NCBI RefSeq assembly: GCF_014874065.1
Contig: NZ_JADBEE010000001.1
Coordinates: 1,736,001 to 1,800,000 of the forward strand
Direction: 5' to 3'
DNA: 64,000 nucleotides
Source of the DNA: Nesterenkonia halotolerans
GTDB lineage: Bacteria; Actinomycetota; Actinomycetes; Actinomycetales; Micrococcaceae
Of the stretch, positions 44,644-53,816 are shown piece after piece (within the stretch, counting starts at the first letter, position 1; each line of letters begins with the position of its first letter). The position numbers and the translations under genes are program-made. The notes beneath the pieces were generated by a model. That model was not told the origin of the DNA, made no database searches, and saw only the letters and a program-made list of their open reading frames with translations.

Positions 44644-47277
44644 TCAGTCCTCGCTGAGCCCCGCCGCCGGCTCCACCTTGGACAGTGCCCGAGCCGGAAG
44701 CATAGCCGCGAGGCCGGCGGCCAGCAGGGTCACCGCCCAAAGCCCTGCGATCCGCAGCCACGGCATCTCCAGGACCACGCTCCAGTCCTCTCTCGCCACC
44801 ATGGACGCCACGCCGGCCCAGCCGAGGAAGGCCCCCAGGGCGGTGCCGATCAGCAGCGCCACCCCGGCAAGCAGCAAGGCCTCGATCGTGATCATCTGCC
44901 CCACGGAACGTCGATTCATGCCGACGGCTCGGAGCAGGGCCGCCTCGCGGCGCCGCTCCAGGACCGAGAGCGAGAGCGTGTTGCTGACACCGATCACTGC
45001 CACCAGCACCGAGGCGCCGAGCAGCACGAGCACGATCAGCAGCACCATGTCGATGCTCTGCGAGTAGCTGGCTCGCATCACCGCGCCCTCGTCGTTGAAC
45101 TGCTCCGAGTGATCCTCCATCAGCGACGCCAGACCGTAGGACTCATCGGGGCTCACGCCCTCGGCGACGCGGATGAGCGTGATGCCCTGCGCATCGCTGA
45201 AGGTCCAGGGAGACCCTTCCTCGGCCAGCGCCTCTTCAGGCAGAGACTCCGCGGTGATCAGCACCGTGTCCCCAGGCAGCCAGGACGCGATGGACGCCTC
45301 GACGGTGATCGCCTGCTCCTCGGCGCCGGAGGACGCCGTGCCGTAGGGCATGAGTTCCAGTTCAGCACCACTGCCGGAGTACACCTCGCCGTTGAGCTGC
45401 CCGGCGACGAGCGCCTGGCCAGGTGCGGGAGCGAGGCCCCCGACACGAGCCACCCCAGCGAAGGTCTCCTCGTCCACCAGGACCACACGACCTTCTGCGC
45501 TGCCCAGTTCCCCAGTCAGCGTGGCGGAGGTTCCCTGCGCGCTGGTGAAGGACTCGACGAGATCACTCTCGGTGAGATCCGCTTGAAGATCCTCACCCAC
45601 GGCGGCGACCGAAGCCTCCACCGGGTAGCGCTCGGCGAGCTCGTCATAGAGCACGGTCTGTGCCGTGGAGGCCCCCACCATCATGGTGCCCACCAGGGTG
45701 ACGCCCACCAGCAGGGCCGAGGCGGTCGCCGTCGTGCGTCCTGGCACCTGCCGTGCGTTCTGACCGGCGAGCCGCGCGTTGACGCGCAGCCCCGGGATCC
45801 GTGCGAGCAGGCGGCCCCCTTGGGCCACCAACCCGGGCACTGCGATTCGCGCCAGCACGAGCACCCCGGAGAAGCCCAGCGCAGCACCGGCGACGCCGAG
45901 AAGCGGGGCAGGCACCGGGAGCGAGCCCTCGGGCCCACCGAGCAGGGCGGCGGCCAGGACCGCACCGAAGCCTCCAAGAGTCAGGACCAGTCCGATGCTC
46001 ACCCGCAGGATCGAGATCTTCGGCATGGCGGCACCGAGCCCTGCTGGGCGCAGAGCCGCCATCGGAGAGACCCGTCCGGCCTTCAGCGCCGGGAGCAGGG
46101 CGGAGAACACGGTGACGAGCAGACCCAGCCCGAGTCCCACCACCGTGGCCAGCAGCGTGGGTCCGGCGAGGGGAAGGTCCGGCGCGAACGTCGCCCGGGC
46201 GATGGCGGAGAAGCCCAGTGCCGCTGTGGTGCCGAGCACCACACCGGCAGCGCCGCCCAGAAGCCCGAGCACGGCCCCCTCCATCAGCGTGGCGCGCTTG
46301 AGCTGCGCCGAGGTGGCGCCGACCGCGCGCAGCAGCGCGAGCGTGCGCTGACGCGAGGCCACCAGCACCTGGAAGGTGTTGGAGATGACCAGGGCGGAGA
46401 CGAACACCGAGATGCCTCCGAAGCCGAGGGCGAAATAGCCCAGGGCATCGCCGCTGCCCGTCTGCTCCGCCATGCGAGTCTCGACGATCTCCTCAATGGT
46501 CCTCACCTCGAGGGACCCGAGGTCCGCGGCCCGGGTGGACTCCAGACCTGCGACCGCTTCGTCGATGAGCCCACGGATCTGCTCCTGCACCTCGGTCGCT
46601 TCACCCTCGGGACTCAGCTTCACGCGGATCTCGACCGGGCTCCCGCCGGCGGGGACGCGTTCCATCCCTTCGGGGGTGACGAATCCGCGCGGCGAGCCCT
46701 GGGTGTCCATCACGCCCACCACGGTGTAGTCCTCTTCGATCACGGTGGGCTCGGCATCCTCTGCGGCACCCTCCTCGTAGACGAACTCCTGCGCGGTCAG
46801 CGTGGTGCCGAGTTCGATTCCCTGGCCCTCGGCCGCGGCAGAGCTGACCACGACCTCATCCTGGGCCTGAGCCTCGCGTCCCGCGCTGATCTCACCCTCC
46901 CGCGTCTCGGACTGCTCGGTCACCGGAAGCCCTATGGTGGCGGAGCCGTCCTCTTCCACGTCGCTGAGGTAGGCACCGCTGACCGCGTCGGCGACGTCCA
47001 CGCCGTCGAGCTCGTCGATCTCCTCGGCCAACGGCACGTCGTCGCGCAGATAGTCTTCGGTGTCCTCATCCCAGGTCATGGCCATGGCAGTGTCGATGAT
47101 CAGGTCGCTGCCGGCGGCCTCGGCCTCAATCTGCTGGGTCAGGCCGCGGTTGAAGGAGTCCACCATGAGCATCCCGGCCACGATGAACGCCACCGAGATG
47201 GCGACGGCGGCCCCCGCGGCGAACAGCTTCTTCCCGGCTGAGCGAAGATTGACCTGCAGCACGGGGTTGCGCCTCAT
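44644..47277 (-). CDS. FtsX/MacB-type ABC transporter permease
   Basis: An 877-residue permease with two FtsX domains: a membrane segment near residues 20-40, a large extracellular domain, three segments around 280-430, then a second set with another extracellular domain and three segments near the C-terminus (LLIVLVLLGASVLVAVIGV onward). SRQRTLALLRAVGAT and ERRREAALLRAVGMN mark the duplicated FtsX loops. The extracellular domains are very acidic. It overlaps its ATPase gene by four bases. Such transporters export peptides or lipoproteins or act as mechanotransmitters; the substrate is unknown. Confidence 0.9.
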   Translation of the reverse strand: MRRNPVLQVNLRSAGKKLFAAGAAVAISVAFIVAGMLMVDSFNRGLTQQIEAEAAGSDLIIDTAMAMTWDEDTEDYLRDDVPLAEEIDELDGVDVADAVSGAYLSDVEEDGSATIGLPVTEQSETREGEISAGREAQAQDEVVVSSAAAEGQGIELGTTLTAQEFVYEEGAAEDAEPTVIEEDYTVVGVMDTQGSPRGFVTPEGMERVPAGGSPVEIRVKLSPEGEATEVQEQIRGLIDEAVAGLESTRAADLGSLEVRTIEEIVETRMAEQTGSGDALGYFALGFGGISVFVSALVISNTFQVLVASRQRTLALLRAVGATSAQLKRATLMEGAVLGLLGGAAGVVLGTTAALGFSAIARATFAPDLPLAGPTLLATVVGLGLGLLVTVFSALLPALKAGRVSPMAALRPAGLGAAMPKISILRVSIGLVLTLGGFGAVLAAALLGGPEGSLPVPAPLLGVAGAALGFSGVLVLARIAVPGLVAQGGRLLARIPGLRVNARLAGQNARQVPGRTTATASALLVGVTLVGTMMVGASTAQTVLYDELAERYPVEASVAAVGEDLQADLTESDLVESFTSAQGTSATLTGELGSAEGRVVLVDEETFAGVARVGGLAPAPGQALVAGQLNGEVYSGSGAELELMPYGTASSGAEEQAITVEASIASWLPGDTVLITAESLPEEALAEEGSPWTFSDAQGITLIRVAEGVSPDESYGLASLMEDHSEQFNDEGAVMRASYSQSIDMVLLIVLVLLGASVLVAVIGVSNTLSLSVLERRREAALLRAVGMNRRSVGQMITIEALLLAGVALLIGTALGAFLGWAGVASMVAREDWSVVLEMPWLRIAGLWAVTLLAAGLAAMLPARALSKVEPAAGLSED

Positions 47278-48023
47278 GAGCCGGCCTCGACGAGTGCTGC
47301 GGCAAGCTGGGCGGCCGTGGGGTTCTCCAGGGTGCCTGCGACGCGGCCGTCGGCCAGCAGCACCGTGCGGTCCGCCTGGGCGGCGGCATTGGCGTCGTGG
47401 GTCACCATGATGACGGTCTGGCTGAACTCGTCGACGGCGGTGCGCAGCAGTCCCAGCACCTCTGCGCCGGTGGCCTGGTCCAGGTTGCCGGTGGGCTCGT
47501 CGGCGAAGATCACTGCGGGCTTCGAGACCAGAGCGCGGGCCACGGCGACGCGCTGCTGCTGCCCGCCGGAGAGCTCGAAGGGGCGGTGCCCCAGTCGGTC
47601 CTTCAGCCCCAGCCGCTCGATGACCTGCGCGTAGAACGCCTTGTCCACGGCGTTGCCGCCCAGGTTGGTGGGCAGCAGGATGTTCTCCTCGGCGGTCATC
47701 GCCGGGACCAGGTTGTAGGCCTGGAAGATGAAGCCGATGGACTCGCGGCGGACGCGGGTGAGCTGCTTCTCGTTGAGCCCGCTCAGCGTGGTCTCGCCGC
47801 GCGAGGAGGAGAGGATGACCTCGCCGTCGTCGGCGGTGTCCAGTCCCGCCAGCACATGCAGCAGGGTGGACTTCCCGGAGCCCGAGGGTCCCATCACCGC
47901 GGTGAAGCGCGCGGCGGGGAAGTCGATGTTCAGTGAGCGCAGCGGATGGACGGCCGCGTCTCCGGAGCCGTAGGTCTTGTTCAGGTCCCTGGCGCGCAGC
48001 GCGGGGATCAGTGCAGTCATCAT
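47274..48023 (-). CDS. ABC transporter ATPase, LolD/MacB type
   Basis: A 249-residue ATPase with Walker A GPSGSGKST, Q-loop FIFQAYNLVP, signature LSGGQQQRVAVARAL, Walker B VIFADEPTGNLD and H-loop VTHD. The DEPTGNLD form is typical of FtsE/LolD/MacB-like subunits. The ATG at 48023 is preceded by AGGGTGA; the frame is open a little further upstream. An 18-bp palindrome lies 60 bp upstream of the start. Confidence 0.92.
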   Translation of the reverse strand: MMTALIPALRARDLNKTYGSGDAAVHPLRSLNIDFPAARFTAVMGPSGSGKSTLLHVLAGLDTADDGEVILSSSRGETTLSGLNEKQLTRVRRESIGFIFQAYNLVPAMTAEENILLPTNLGGNAVDKAFYAQVIERLGLKDRLGHRPFELSGGQQQRVAVARALVSKPAVIFADEPTGNLDQATGAEVLGLLRTAVDEFSQTVIMVTHDANAAAQADRTVLLADGRVAGTLENPTAAQLAAALVEAGS

Positions 48024-48082
48024 GCTGTTCACCCTACGAACCACCCAGGGTCTTCCACATCGGACTACAGGCCGGTCTGCAC

Positions 48083-48100
48083 CTCATCCTGCAGGATGAG
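48083..48100. promoter_or_regulatory. 18-bp perfect palindrome upstream of the exporter operon
   Basis: CTCATCCTG/CAGGATGAG, self-complementary, 60 bp before the ATPase start. It is a plausible binding site for the NarL/LuxR-type response regulator encoded about 1 kb away, since such regulators bind short dyads upstream of exporter genes. Confidence 0.5.
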
Positions 48101-48132
48101 CTGGGACCATCGCGGCGGGGCTCAGTCCGCCC

Positions 48133-48162
48133 GGTCTCAGCCCTGCGCGGTCTCAGCCCTGC
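48133..48162. repeat. Two tandem copies of a 14-16 bp unit at a gene end
   Basis: GGTCTCAGCCCTGC occurs at 48133-48146 and 48149-48162. The second copy contains the stop codon of the cyclodeaminase gene, so the duplication is probably replication slippage in the 3' region. Confidence 0.6.
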
Positions 48163-48815
48163 ACGTCGGTGGGCGCGGCTCGATCGTCCACGGCGTTCGT
48201 CGCCGCGTCGATGCGGTCAAGGGCGGTGTCCAGCGCTTCGACGCTGGCCCAGAGCTTCGGATGCTGCTCACGGACCTGTTCGAGCGAGGAGCCGGAGGAC
48301 TTCAGTGCCGCAAGGTCGAAGCTGGCGTTGGTGCGGGCACCAGTCACGGCGGCGCGGAGCGCACCGAAGGCGACGACGACGTCGGCGATCAGTGCGGAGT
48401 TGCCGTGCTCGGCGAGCCAGGAGAGGTCATCGATCGCATCGGCTGCGTGCTCGCCGAGGATCACCGAGGAGCGCGCGGCACCCAGGGAAGCCTCGCGGAT
48501 CGCCTTCTTGCGCTCGGCCCCGCGTTCCATGGCGAAGGCCTTGCCGAATGCCTCCGAGGCTTCGGCGTCCTCATCGGCGAGCTGCAGAGCCACCTGCCGA
48601 AGCTTCTGCGCTCTGGCGATGACGGCGTCGAGCTCGTCCCGCTGCTCGTCGGCGGGCTCGGTGTACCCGGCGACCATGGAGGTCAGCGAGGCGGCGATCG
48701 CGAGCATCACCCCGGCGCCGGCGCCACCCCCGGGCGAGCCGACGGGTTCTGCGAGCGCACTTGTCCACTTCTCGAGCGTGGAATTTTCGGTGGTGATCTC
48801 TGCTGCGTCGGCCAT
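48153..48815 (-). CDS. Cyclodeaminase/cyclohydrolase-family protein (FTCD_C)
   Basis: A 220-residue all-helical protein of the formiminotransferase-cyclodeaminase C-terminal family. The signature is EPVGSPGGGAGAGVMLAIAASL at the N-terminus. The domain releases ammonia from 5-formiminotetrahydrofolate, or acts as methenyl-tetrahydrofolate cyclohydrolase (FchA) in clostridia. It stands alone here, with no histidine-degradation or glycine-reductase genes near. Start chosen at MADAAEI (48815); a longer frame is open but runs over the response regulator gene. Confidence 0.85.
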   Translation of the reverse strand: MADAAEITTENSTLEKWTSALAEPVGSPGGGAGAGVMLAIAASLTSMVAGYTEPADEQRDELDAVIARAQKLRQVALQLADEDAEASEAFGKAFAMERGAERKKAIREASLGAARSSVILGEHAADAIDDLSWLAEHGNSALIADVVVAFGALRAAVTGARTNASFDLAALKSSGSSLEQVREQHPKLWASVEALDTALDRIDAATNAVDDRAAPTDVQG

Positions 48816-48912
48816 AGGCCAAGTCTGCCCTGCTCCGGCGCACATGCCCACCTCCCCGGCAGGCCCGGGGCTTTTCAGCACGCTGGCAGTCTGTCTCTCG
48901 AAGCTCTGTCTT

Positions 48913-49602
48913 TCAGTACACGAGCCCGGTCTCATAGGCGAAGACCACGGCCTGCACGCGATCCCGCACCTCGAGCTTCGCCAACACCTGTCCCACGTGG
49001 GTCTTGATCGTGGCCTCGGAGAGGAAGAGTCGCGCCGCGATCTCGCCGTTGGAGTCTCCGGTGGCGAGCTCGAGCAGGATCTCCTGCTCCCGATTGGTGA
49101 GTCGATCAAGCTTGCCCTGCTGGTGGACATCCGGGGTCCGTCGCCGCGCCTGAGCGCCGCTGCCCAGCGTGGCATCGAGCAGCCGCCGGGTGGTGGTGGG
49201 CGCGATGACCGCGCCCCCGGTGGTCACCGTGCGGATGGAGTCGAGCAGGGTCTCGGGCTTCACATCCTTGAGCAGAAAGCCGGCGGCCCCCGCGCGCAGC
49301 GCCTGGAGGGCGTACTCATCGGTGTCGAAGGTGGTCAGCACGATCACGCGGGTGGCGCCCAGCGTGGGGTCCTCGGTGATCAGCCGGGTGGCCTCCAGCC
49401 CGTCCATGACCGGCATCCGGATGTCCATGAGCACCACATCGGGACGGTGCACCCTGGCGGCGGTGAGCGCGTCCTGTCCGTTGCCCGCCTGATCGACCAC
49501 ACGCAGGTCCGGCTGGGAATCGATGACCATGGCGAAGCCCGCACGCAGCAGGGCCTGGTCGTCGGCGAGCAGGATGCGCAGCGGGGTCTGCTCGGTGCTC
49601 AT
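48913..49602 (-). CDS. NarL/LuxR-family response regulator
   Basis: A 229-residue two-component regulator. The receiver domain has acidic Asp14-Asp15, phospho-acceptor Asp60 in VLMDIRMP and Lys in FLLKDV. The LuxR-type helix-turn-helix near the C-terminus reads LTNREQEILLELATG with ATIKTHVGQVLAKL. It overlaps the kinase gene by four bases and is its obvious partner. The nearby FtsX-type exporter, with a palindrome in its promoter region, is a likely target. Confidence 0.95.
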   Translation of the reverse strand: MSTEQTPLRILLADDQALLRAGFAMVIDSQPDLRVVDQAGNGQDALTAARVHRPDVVLMDIRMPVMDGLEATRLITEDPTLGATRVIVLTTFDTDEYALQALRAGAAGFLLKDVKPETLLDSIRTVTTGGAVIAPTTTRRLLDATLGSGAQARRRTPDVHQQGKLDRLTNREQEILLELATGDSNGEIAARLFLSEATIKTHVGQVLAKLEVRDRVQAVVFAYETGLVY

Positions 49603-51011
49603 CCTGCGTCCTCCTGGTGGGGGTGGGGTTCGGGGTGCTGGACAGGCGCGGCCCGGGTCGCCGGAGGTTCGGAAGCAAGTACGGCTGGGGACTCTGGTCC
49701 GCTCTCAGGTCTCACGTCCGGCCTGCTCGCGAAAGTGCGCGCGTCCAGCGGGAACCGGGCCAGCACATCGAATCCTGACTCATGGGCGCGGGTCTGCACG
49801 GTCCCGCCGTAGAGCCGGGCGCGCTCCGCCATCCCCAGCAGGCCGGAGCCGCCGCCGTCGCTCTCTGCCGCTGCTCCGCGTCCGGTGTCGCGGACCTCCA
49901 GCATCAGGGCCGGGTCCGGTTCACTGGCTACCGCGACCCAGACCTCGGCGCTCGCCCCTGGTCCGGCATGCTTGAGCGTGTTGGTCAGCGCCTCCTGGAC
50001 GATCCGATAGGCCGCGAGTCCCACACCTTCGGGCAGCCGCGGAATGGAATCGCTGAGCATGTTCAGGCGTGCGTCGAGCCCCGAGGCGCTCACATCCTCG
50101 ATGAGCTGCTGCAGATCCTGTACGCCCGGTGCCGGTCGCTTCTGCAGCGCGCCGTCGTCCTCGCGCAGCACTCCGAGCATCCGGCGCATCTCGGTGAGCG
50201 CCTCGCGACCGGTCTCACCGATGGTTTCGAAGGCCTGAGCCGCGCGATCCGGGCTCTGCTGCAGGACGTAGCGCCCGCCGTCGGCCTGGGCGATCATGAC
50301 CGACATGGAGTGGGAGACCACGTCGTGCATCTCGCGGGCGATGCGCATGCGTTCGGCATCGGCGGCCAGCCGCGCCTCCTGGTCGCGCTCCCGCATGAGC
50401 ATCTGATTGCGTTCGAAAACCGCACTGAGCTCACGACGACGGCGCCCCGCCAGATGCCCGGCAAGCCACAGGACCAGGACGACGGCGGCGGCGAAACCTC
50501 CGGTGAACCCGGCACTGCCCCAGGTGCGCACAGGCACGCCCCAGAGGGTGCTCTCAACAAGGCCCGCGTCCGGATACTGGTTGGCGTAGGAGAGGTCGAG
50601 GAGCACGTAGTACACGCCAAGCGCAAGAGCACCTAGCAGCGCCACCACCAGGTAGGCCCGGGAGACGCGCGACGTGCCGTACTTCGCGCAGGCGTAGACC
50701 ATCAGCGGCACGGCGAAGCCCGAAACGCCCGGCGCCGTGCCCGTGATCAGCTGTGCGACGCAGAGGGCTGCCATCGTGCCGGCGGCAGGCCCCGGGTTGG
50801 TCCGCGAGAAGGCCAGCGGCAACACGGTGAGGAGCTCGAGGAGGACGCTCGCCGACCACGGGATGGTCAGTCCGATGCCCGACATAGACCCACCCCCACT
50901 GACCTGGGAGAAGAGCACCAGCGCCAGCAGTGGAAGGACCTTGACCAACGCGTCGATCAGCCGTTGGCGATGGCGACTCCTAGCTTCGTGAGTATCCGTG
51001 AGCAGAGTCAT
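49599..51011 (-). CDS. DesK/NarX-type sensor histidine kinase
   Basis: A 470-residue membrane kinase. Five or six hydrophobic segments fill residues 25-190, so sensing is probably within or at the membrane. The HisKA_3 dimerisation helix has the phosphorylated His229 in EMHDVVSHSMSVM, and the HATPase domain carries AAYRIVQEALTNTLKHAG (N box) and GSGLLGMAERARLYGG (G box). A Pro-rich tail of 45 residues ends the protein. Such actinobacterial systems often sense cell-envelope stress, which fits the adjacent exporter. Confidence 0.93.
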   Translation of the reverse strand: MTLLTDTHEARSRHRQRLIDALVKVLPLLALVLFSQVSGGGSMSGIGLTIPWSASVLLELLTVLPLAFSRTNPGPAAGTMAALCVAQLITGTAPGVSGFAVPLMVYACAKYGTSRVSRAYLVVALLGALALGVYYVLLDLSYANQYPDAGLVESTLWGVPVRTWGSAGFTGGFAAAVVLVLWLAGHLAGRRRRELSAVFERNQMLMRERDQEARLAADAERMRIAREMHDVVSHSMSVMIAQADGGRYVLQQSPDRAAQAFETIGETGREALTEMRRMLGVLREDDGALQKRPAPGVQDLQQLIEDVSASGLDARLNMLSDSIPRLPEGVGLAAYRIVQEALTNTLKHAGPGASAEVWVAVASEPDPALMLEVRDTGRGAAAESDGGGSGLLGMAERARLYGGTVQTRAHESGFDVLARFPLDARTFASRPDVRPESGPESPAVLASEPPATRAAPVQHPEPHPHQEDAG

Positions 51012-51014
51012 CGC

Positions 51015-51386
51015 TCAGCCCGACTGGTGCGGGCGGTCCGGCTGGTCCGCCTCCCGGGCGCCCTGTTGATTGCGCTCGGCGGTCTCTCTGCGCTGCGCCA
51101 CCTCTTCCGGTGCGTATTTCTCCACCGGGCCCTTCTCGTCGCGGCCGTGTTCACTGCGGAACCGGATGGTCTCCCAGCCCAGATAGGCGGCAGGTCCGAA
51201 GATCGGCAGGGCGAAGATCACGACGGCCCAGATGGCACCCTTGTGCGGCGGCAGCGCCTTGTCCTGGAGAAGCACCATCAGCGCGGCGATCAGCAGTCCG
51301 ACGGCCGCCACGGCGATCGCCCAGGCCCAGACGGAGTTCCCGTCCGAGAGCAGGCGACCGATGGCGGAGAGAACTGGAGGATTCAC
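51015..51386 (-). CDS. Small membrane protein with PLDc_N domain
   Basis: A 123-residue protein with two membrane segments (WAIAVAAVGLLIAALMVLL and AIWAVVIFALPIFGPAAYLGW, residues 20-75) in the arrangement of the phospholipase-D-nuclease N-terminal domain, and a charged C-terminal tail. There is no catalytic HKD motif. It ends four bases before the histidine kinase start, so it is the first gene of that operon and may modulate the sensor, by analogy with small membrane partners of envelope-stress kinases. Confidence 0.8.
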   Translation of the reverse strand: MNPPVLSAIGRLLSDGNSVWAWAIAVAAVGLLIAALMVLLQDKALPPHKGAIWAVVIFALPIFGPAAYLGWETIRFRSEHGRDEKGPVEKYAPEEVAQRRETAERNQQGAREADQPDRPHQSG

Positions 51387-51514
51387 ACCTCCAGTCTAGA
51401 AGCAGGCACCAGGGGGTGTCCTCATACCGTGGGACCAGATCAGCACGGGGGAATACACTTCGGTCATCGTGCACAGGCACGACGGTCACCATCGAGTCGA
51501 AAGATCACCAGCAC

Positions 51515-53260
51515 GTGGAGCTCGTACAGGGCAGAGTCCCCCTTCTCAGGGTGCACGCGGTGAATCTGCTGTGTGCTCTGGCGCTGGCCTCGATCGCGCT
51601 GACTCCGTCTCTGGTGCCTCGTCCCACAGTGTTCCAAGGATTCCTTGCGGGTCTGTGGTTCATGATCGGATTCCAGCTCGGCTTCCTGCTCAGATGGGCC
51701 GCACAAGCAGCCTGCGAGGGCATCCGTGCACTGGCTCAGCGGAGAGGACTTATTCGCCCCAGGAGCGAGGCGAAGACCGGACGCGCCCGGCGGCGGCCCC
51801 AGAGTGCGGCCGGTCCCATTGTTCTGGGAATCGCCCTTGTGGCCTACGTGGTCGGATACGGAGCGCTGGTCGTCTCATGGCAGAACGAGGTCAGACGTCT
51901 CGTGGAGATGGAACCGGTAGACGGCGCCGGGCATGCGGCCTTCCTGCTGAGCATGTTCACGACGATGATTCTCTTCTACGGGATCGCCGGAGGAATCGGG
52001 GCTCTCCGCTCGGCAATAGCTCGGAGCGTTGAACGTGGCGGCGGATCGGCAGTCCTGGCGCGTTCCGCCGGGCAGGCTTCCTCCGTGGCTGCTGTCTTGA
52101 TTCTGGTGGTCGGGTTCCTCGGGGCGGGTCTTGCAGCCGTGAACACGCTCTACGAGGACCGAGACGCCGACACGCCGGCAGGGATATCCCGACCCTTTCT
52201 TTCCGAGCGGTCGGGCGGGCCCGGTTCCACGCTCACGTGGGAGGGGCTCGGCCGCCATGGGCGGGCCTTCAGCAGCGGGGGTCCCAGCGGAGCCCAGATC
52301 GCGAATGTCACCGGCACCCCCGCCCTCGAGCCGATCCGCGTGTACGCCGGCCTGTCCCAAGCGCCGGACGCCGCGTCCCGCGCGGCCGCGGTGGTCGATG
52401 AACTTGAGCGCACCGGCGCCTTCGAGCGCGAAGTGCTGCTGGTCGCCACTCCTACAGGCTCCGGATGGCTCGAACCGCAGGCCATCGCCTCTTTCGAATA
52501 CCTCTACGGCGGTGACACCGCGACGGCGTCGATGCAGTACTCCACCCAGCCAAGCTGGGTCTCGTTTCTCTTCCGCCCGGGACTCGCAGTGGATTCCAGC
52601 GAGGCGCTCTTTGACGCCGTCCATGACCGCTGGCGAGCCATCCCAGAGGAAGATAGACCTCGGTTGGCCGTCTACGGACTGAGCCTCGGCGCCCAGGGCA
52701 TGGCAGGAAGCTTCGAGGGCCTCGATGATCTGCTCACCCGGACAGACGCGGCACTCTTCACAGGACCTCCCGCCAACTCACAGCCCTGGCGCGGACTGCA
52801 GGCAGCTCGCGACGCCGAAAGTCCCGTGTGGCAGCCGGTCTACCAGGCCGGCGAGCAGGTTCGGTGGCAGTCAAAACCTGGTGATTTCGCCGAGCTTCCC
52901 GGACCGTGGCGGCAACCCCGCATCGGCTATCTCCAACACGCCACGGACCCCATCACCTGGCTCGAGCCCGCTGTGCTGTTCCAGCGTCCCGCGTGGCTGG
53001 CGGGCCCCGCGGCCGCCGGCGGACGCGGGGCGGATGTGAGCGATGCGATGCAGTGGATCCCGGGGGTGACCTTCCTGCACCTGGTCACCGACATGCTCAT
53101 GAGCGAAGCGGTGCCGCCGAGCCATGGCCATAATTTCGGGGATGTCGCGGTCGACGGCTGGGCACAGGTGCTGCCCGGTCATGATCGCGATGGCGCGCAG
53201 CTGGCCGCCATTCAGAGCATCATCGAACAGATCGACAGTCAGGACCCCGCCTGGGAATGA
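51515..53260 (+). CDS. Membrane alpha/beta-hydrolase (Abhydrolase_9 family)
   Basis: About 581 residues. The N-terminal half has four hydrophobic segments (LLCALALASIALTPSLVPR, GLWFMIGFQLGFLL, IVLGIALVAYVVGYGALVV, SVAAVLILVVGFLGAGLA), the C-terminal half a hydrolase domain with nucleophile elbow YGLSLGAQG (Ser390) and a late GHNFGD His. This matches the paired Abhydrolase_9_N and Abhydrolase_9 domains of uncharacterised actinobacterial membrane esterases. The start is uncertain: GTG 51515 or GTG 51551, neither with a clear ribosome binding site. The end faces the stress-protein gene. Confidence 0.82.
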   Translation: MELVQGRVPLLRVHAVNLLCALALASIALTPSLVPRPTVFQGFLAGLWFMIGFQLGFLLRWAAQAACEGIRALAQRRGLIRPRSEAKTGRARRRPQSAAGPIVLGIALVAYVVGYGALVVSWQNEVRRLVEMEPVDGAGHAAFLLSMFTTMILFYGIAGGIGALRSAIARSVERGGGSAVLARSAGQASSVAAVLILVVGFLGAGLAAVNTLYEDRDADTPAGISRPFLSERSGGPGSTLTWEGLGRHGRAFSSGGPSGAQIANVTGTPALEPIRVYAGLSQAPDAASRAAAVVDELERTGAFEREVLLVATPTGSGWLEPQAIASFEYLYGGDTATASMQYSTQPSWVSFLFRPGLAVDSSEALFDAVHDRWRAIPEEDRPRLAVYGLSLGAQGMAGSFEGLDDLLTRTDAALFTGPPANSQPWRGLQAARDAESPVWQPVYQAGEQVRWQSKPGDFAELPGPWRQPRIGYLQHATDPITWLEPAVLFQRPAWLAGPAAAGGRGADVSDAMQWIPGVTFLHLVTDMLMSEAVPPSHGHNFGDVAVDGWAQVLPGHDRDGAQLAAIQSIIEQIDSQDPAWE

Positions 53261-53267
53261 TTGGGCT

Positions 53268-53633
53268 CTAGAACGGGGAGGTCCCTGGCTTCACGCAGAT
53301 GACCGGCGTATTGGCCTGCAGGATGATCTGCTGCGCGGCCGAACCCATGATGAACTTGCTCGCCGGAGTGCGGTGGCGGATGCCGATCACGATCGCGGAG
53401 GCGTCAATGCGCTCGGCCATGTCCAGGAGATCGCCCACACCGTCTTTGCCGCGCGAATCCGGCTCCGCGTAGGTCTCGGTCACCCCGGCGTCCGCTGCGG
53501 TCTTCGGCGACGGACGGTCCCCGCTGAGCACGAAGTAGAGCAGCTCCTCACCACGACGTGCGGCCTCAGCAAGTGCGTAGGCGTAGGCCGCCTGTCCTTC
53601 GGCGGAGTCGGTACCTGCAATAAGGACTGTCAT
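53268..53633 (-). CDS. Universal stress protein (UspA family)
   Basis: A 121-residue single Usp domain. It begins MTVLIAGTDSAEGQAAYAYA and ends with the nucleotide-loop pattern FIMGSAAQQIILQANTPVICV. Slightly shorter than the usual 140-150. Usp proteins bind ATP or AMP and improve survival under stasis; the specific role is not known. TACAAT at 53704-53709 on the minus strand could be its -10. It converges on the hydrolase gene, only 7 bp away. Confidence 0.9.
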   Translation of the reverse strand: MTVLIAGTDSAEGQAAYAYALAEAARRGEELLYFVLSGDRPSPKTAADAGVTETYAEPDSRGKDGVGDLLDMAERIDASAIVIGIRHRTPASKFIMGSAAQQIILQANTPVICVKPGTSPF

Positions 53634-53721
53634 AGGTGGGTTCCTTGCGATCGGCTCTTGCGCAGCGCCAGGACGACGGTGCCGAGGGTGAAGTCTCTGA
53701 CATATTGTAGGATAAGCGCGA

Positions 53722-53756
53722 CCCGGGTGACGCTGATCACGAACGTCTCACCCGGG
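53722..53756. other. Inverted repeat upstream of tctC
   Basis: CCCGGGTGA (53722-53730) and TCACCCGGG (53748-53756) around 17 bases, about 60 bp before the tctC start. It could be an operator or a leader hairpin. Confidence 0.4.
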
Positions 53757-53816
53757 ACCGCCATGTCTACGCCAAGCCCGAGACGCAACGATGCGCTTCG
53801 GCCCCGAAGGGATCTG

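Noticed and set aside
44335..47241. 968-codon open frame on the plus strand
   Set aside because: It is antisense to the FtsX permease, has Gln/His/Gly/Arg-rich composition typical of shadow frames in GC-rich DNA and shows no domain.
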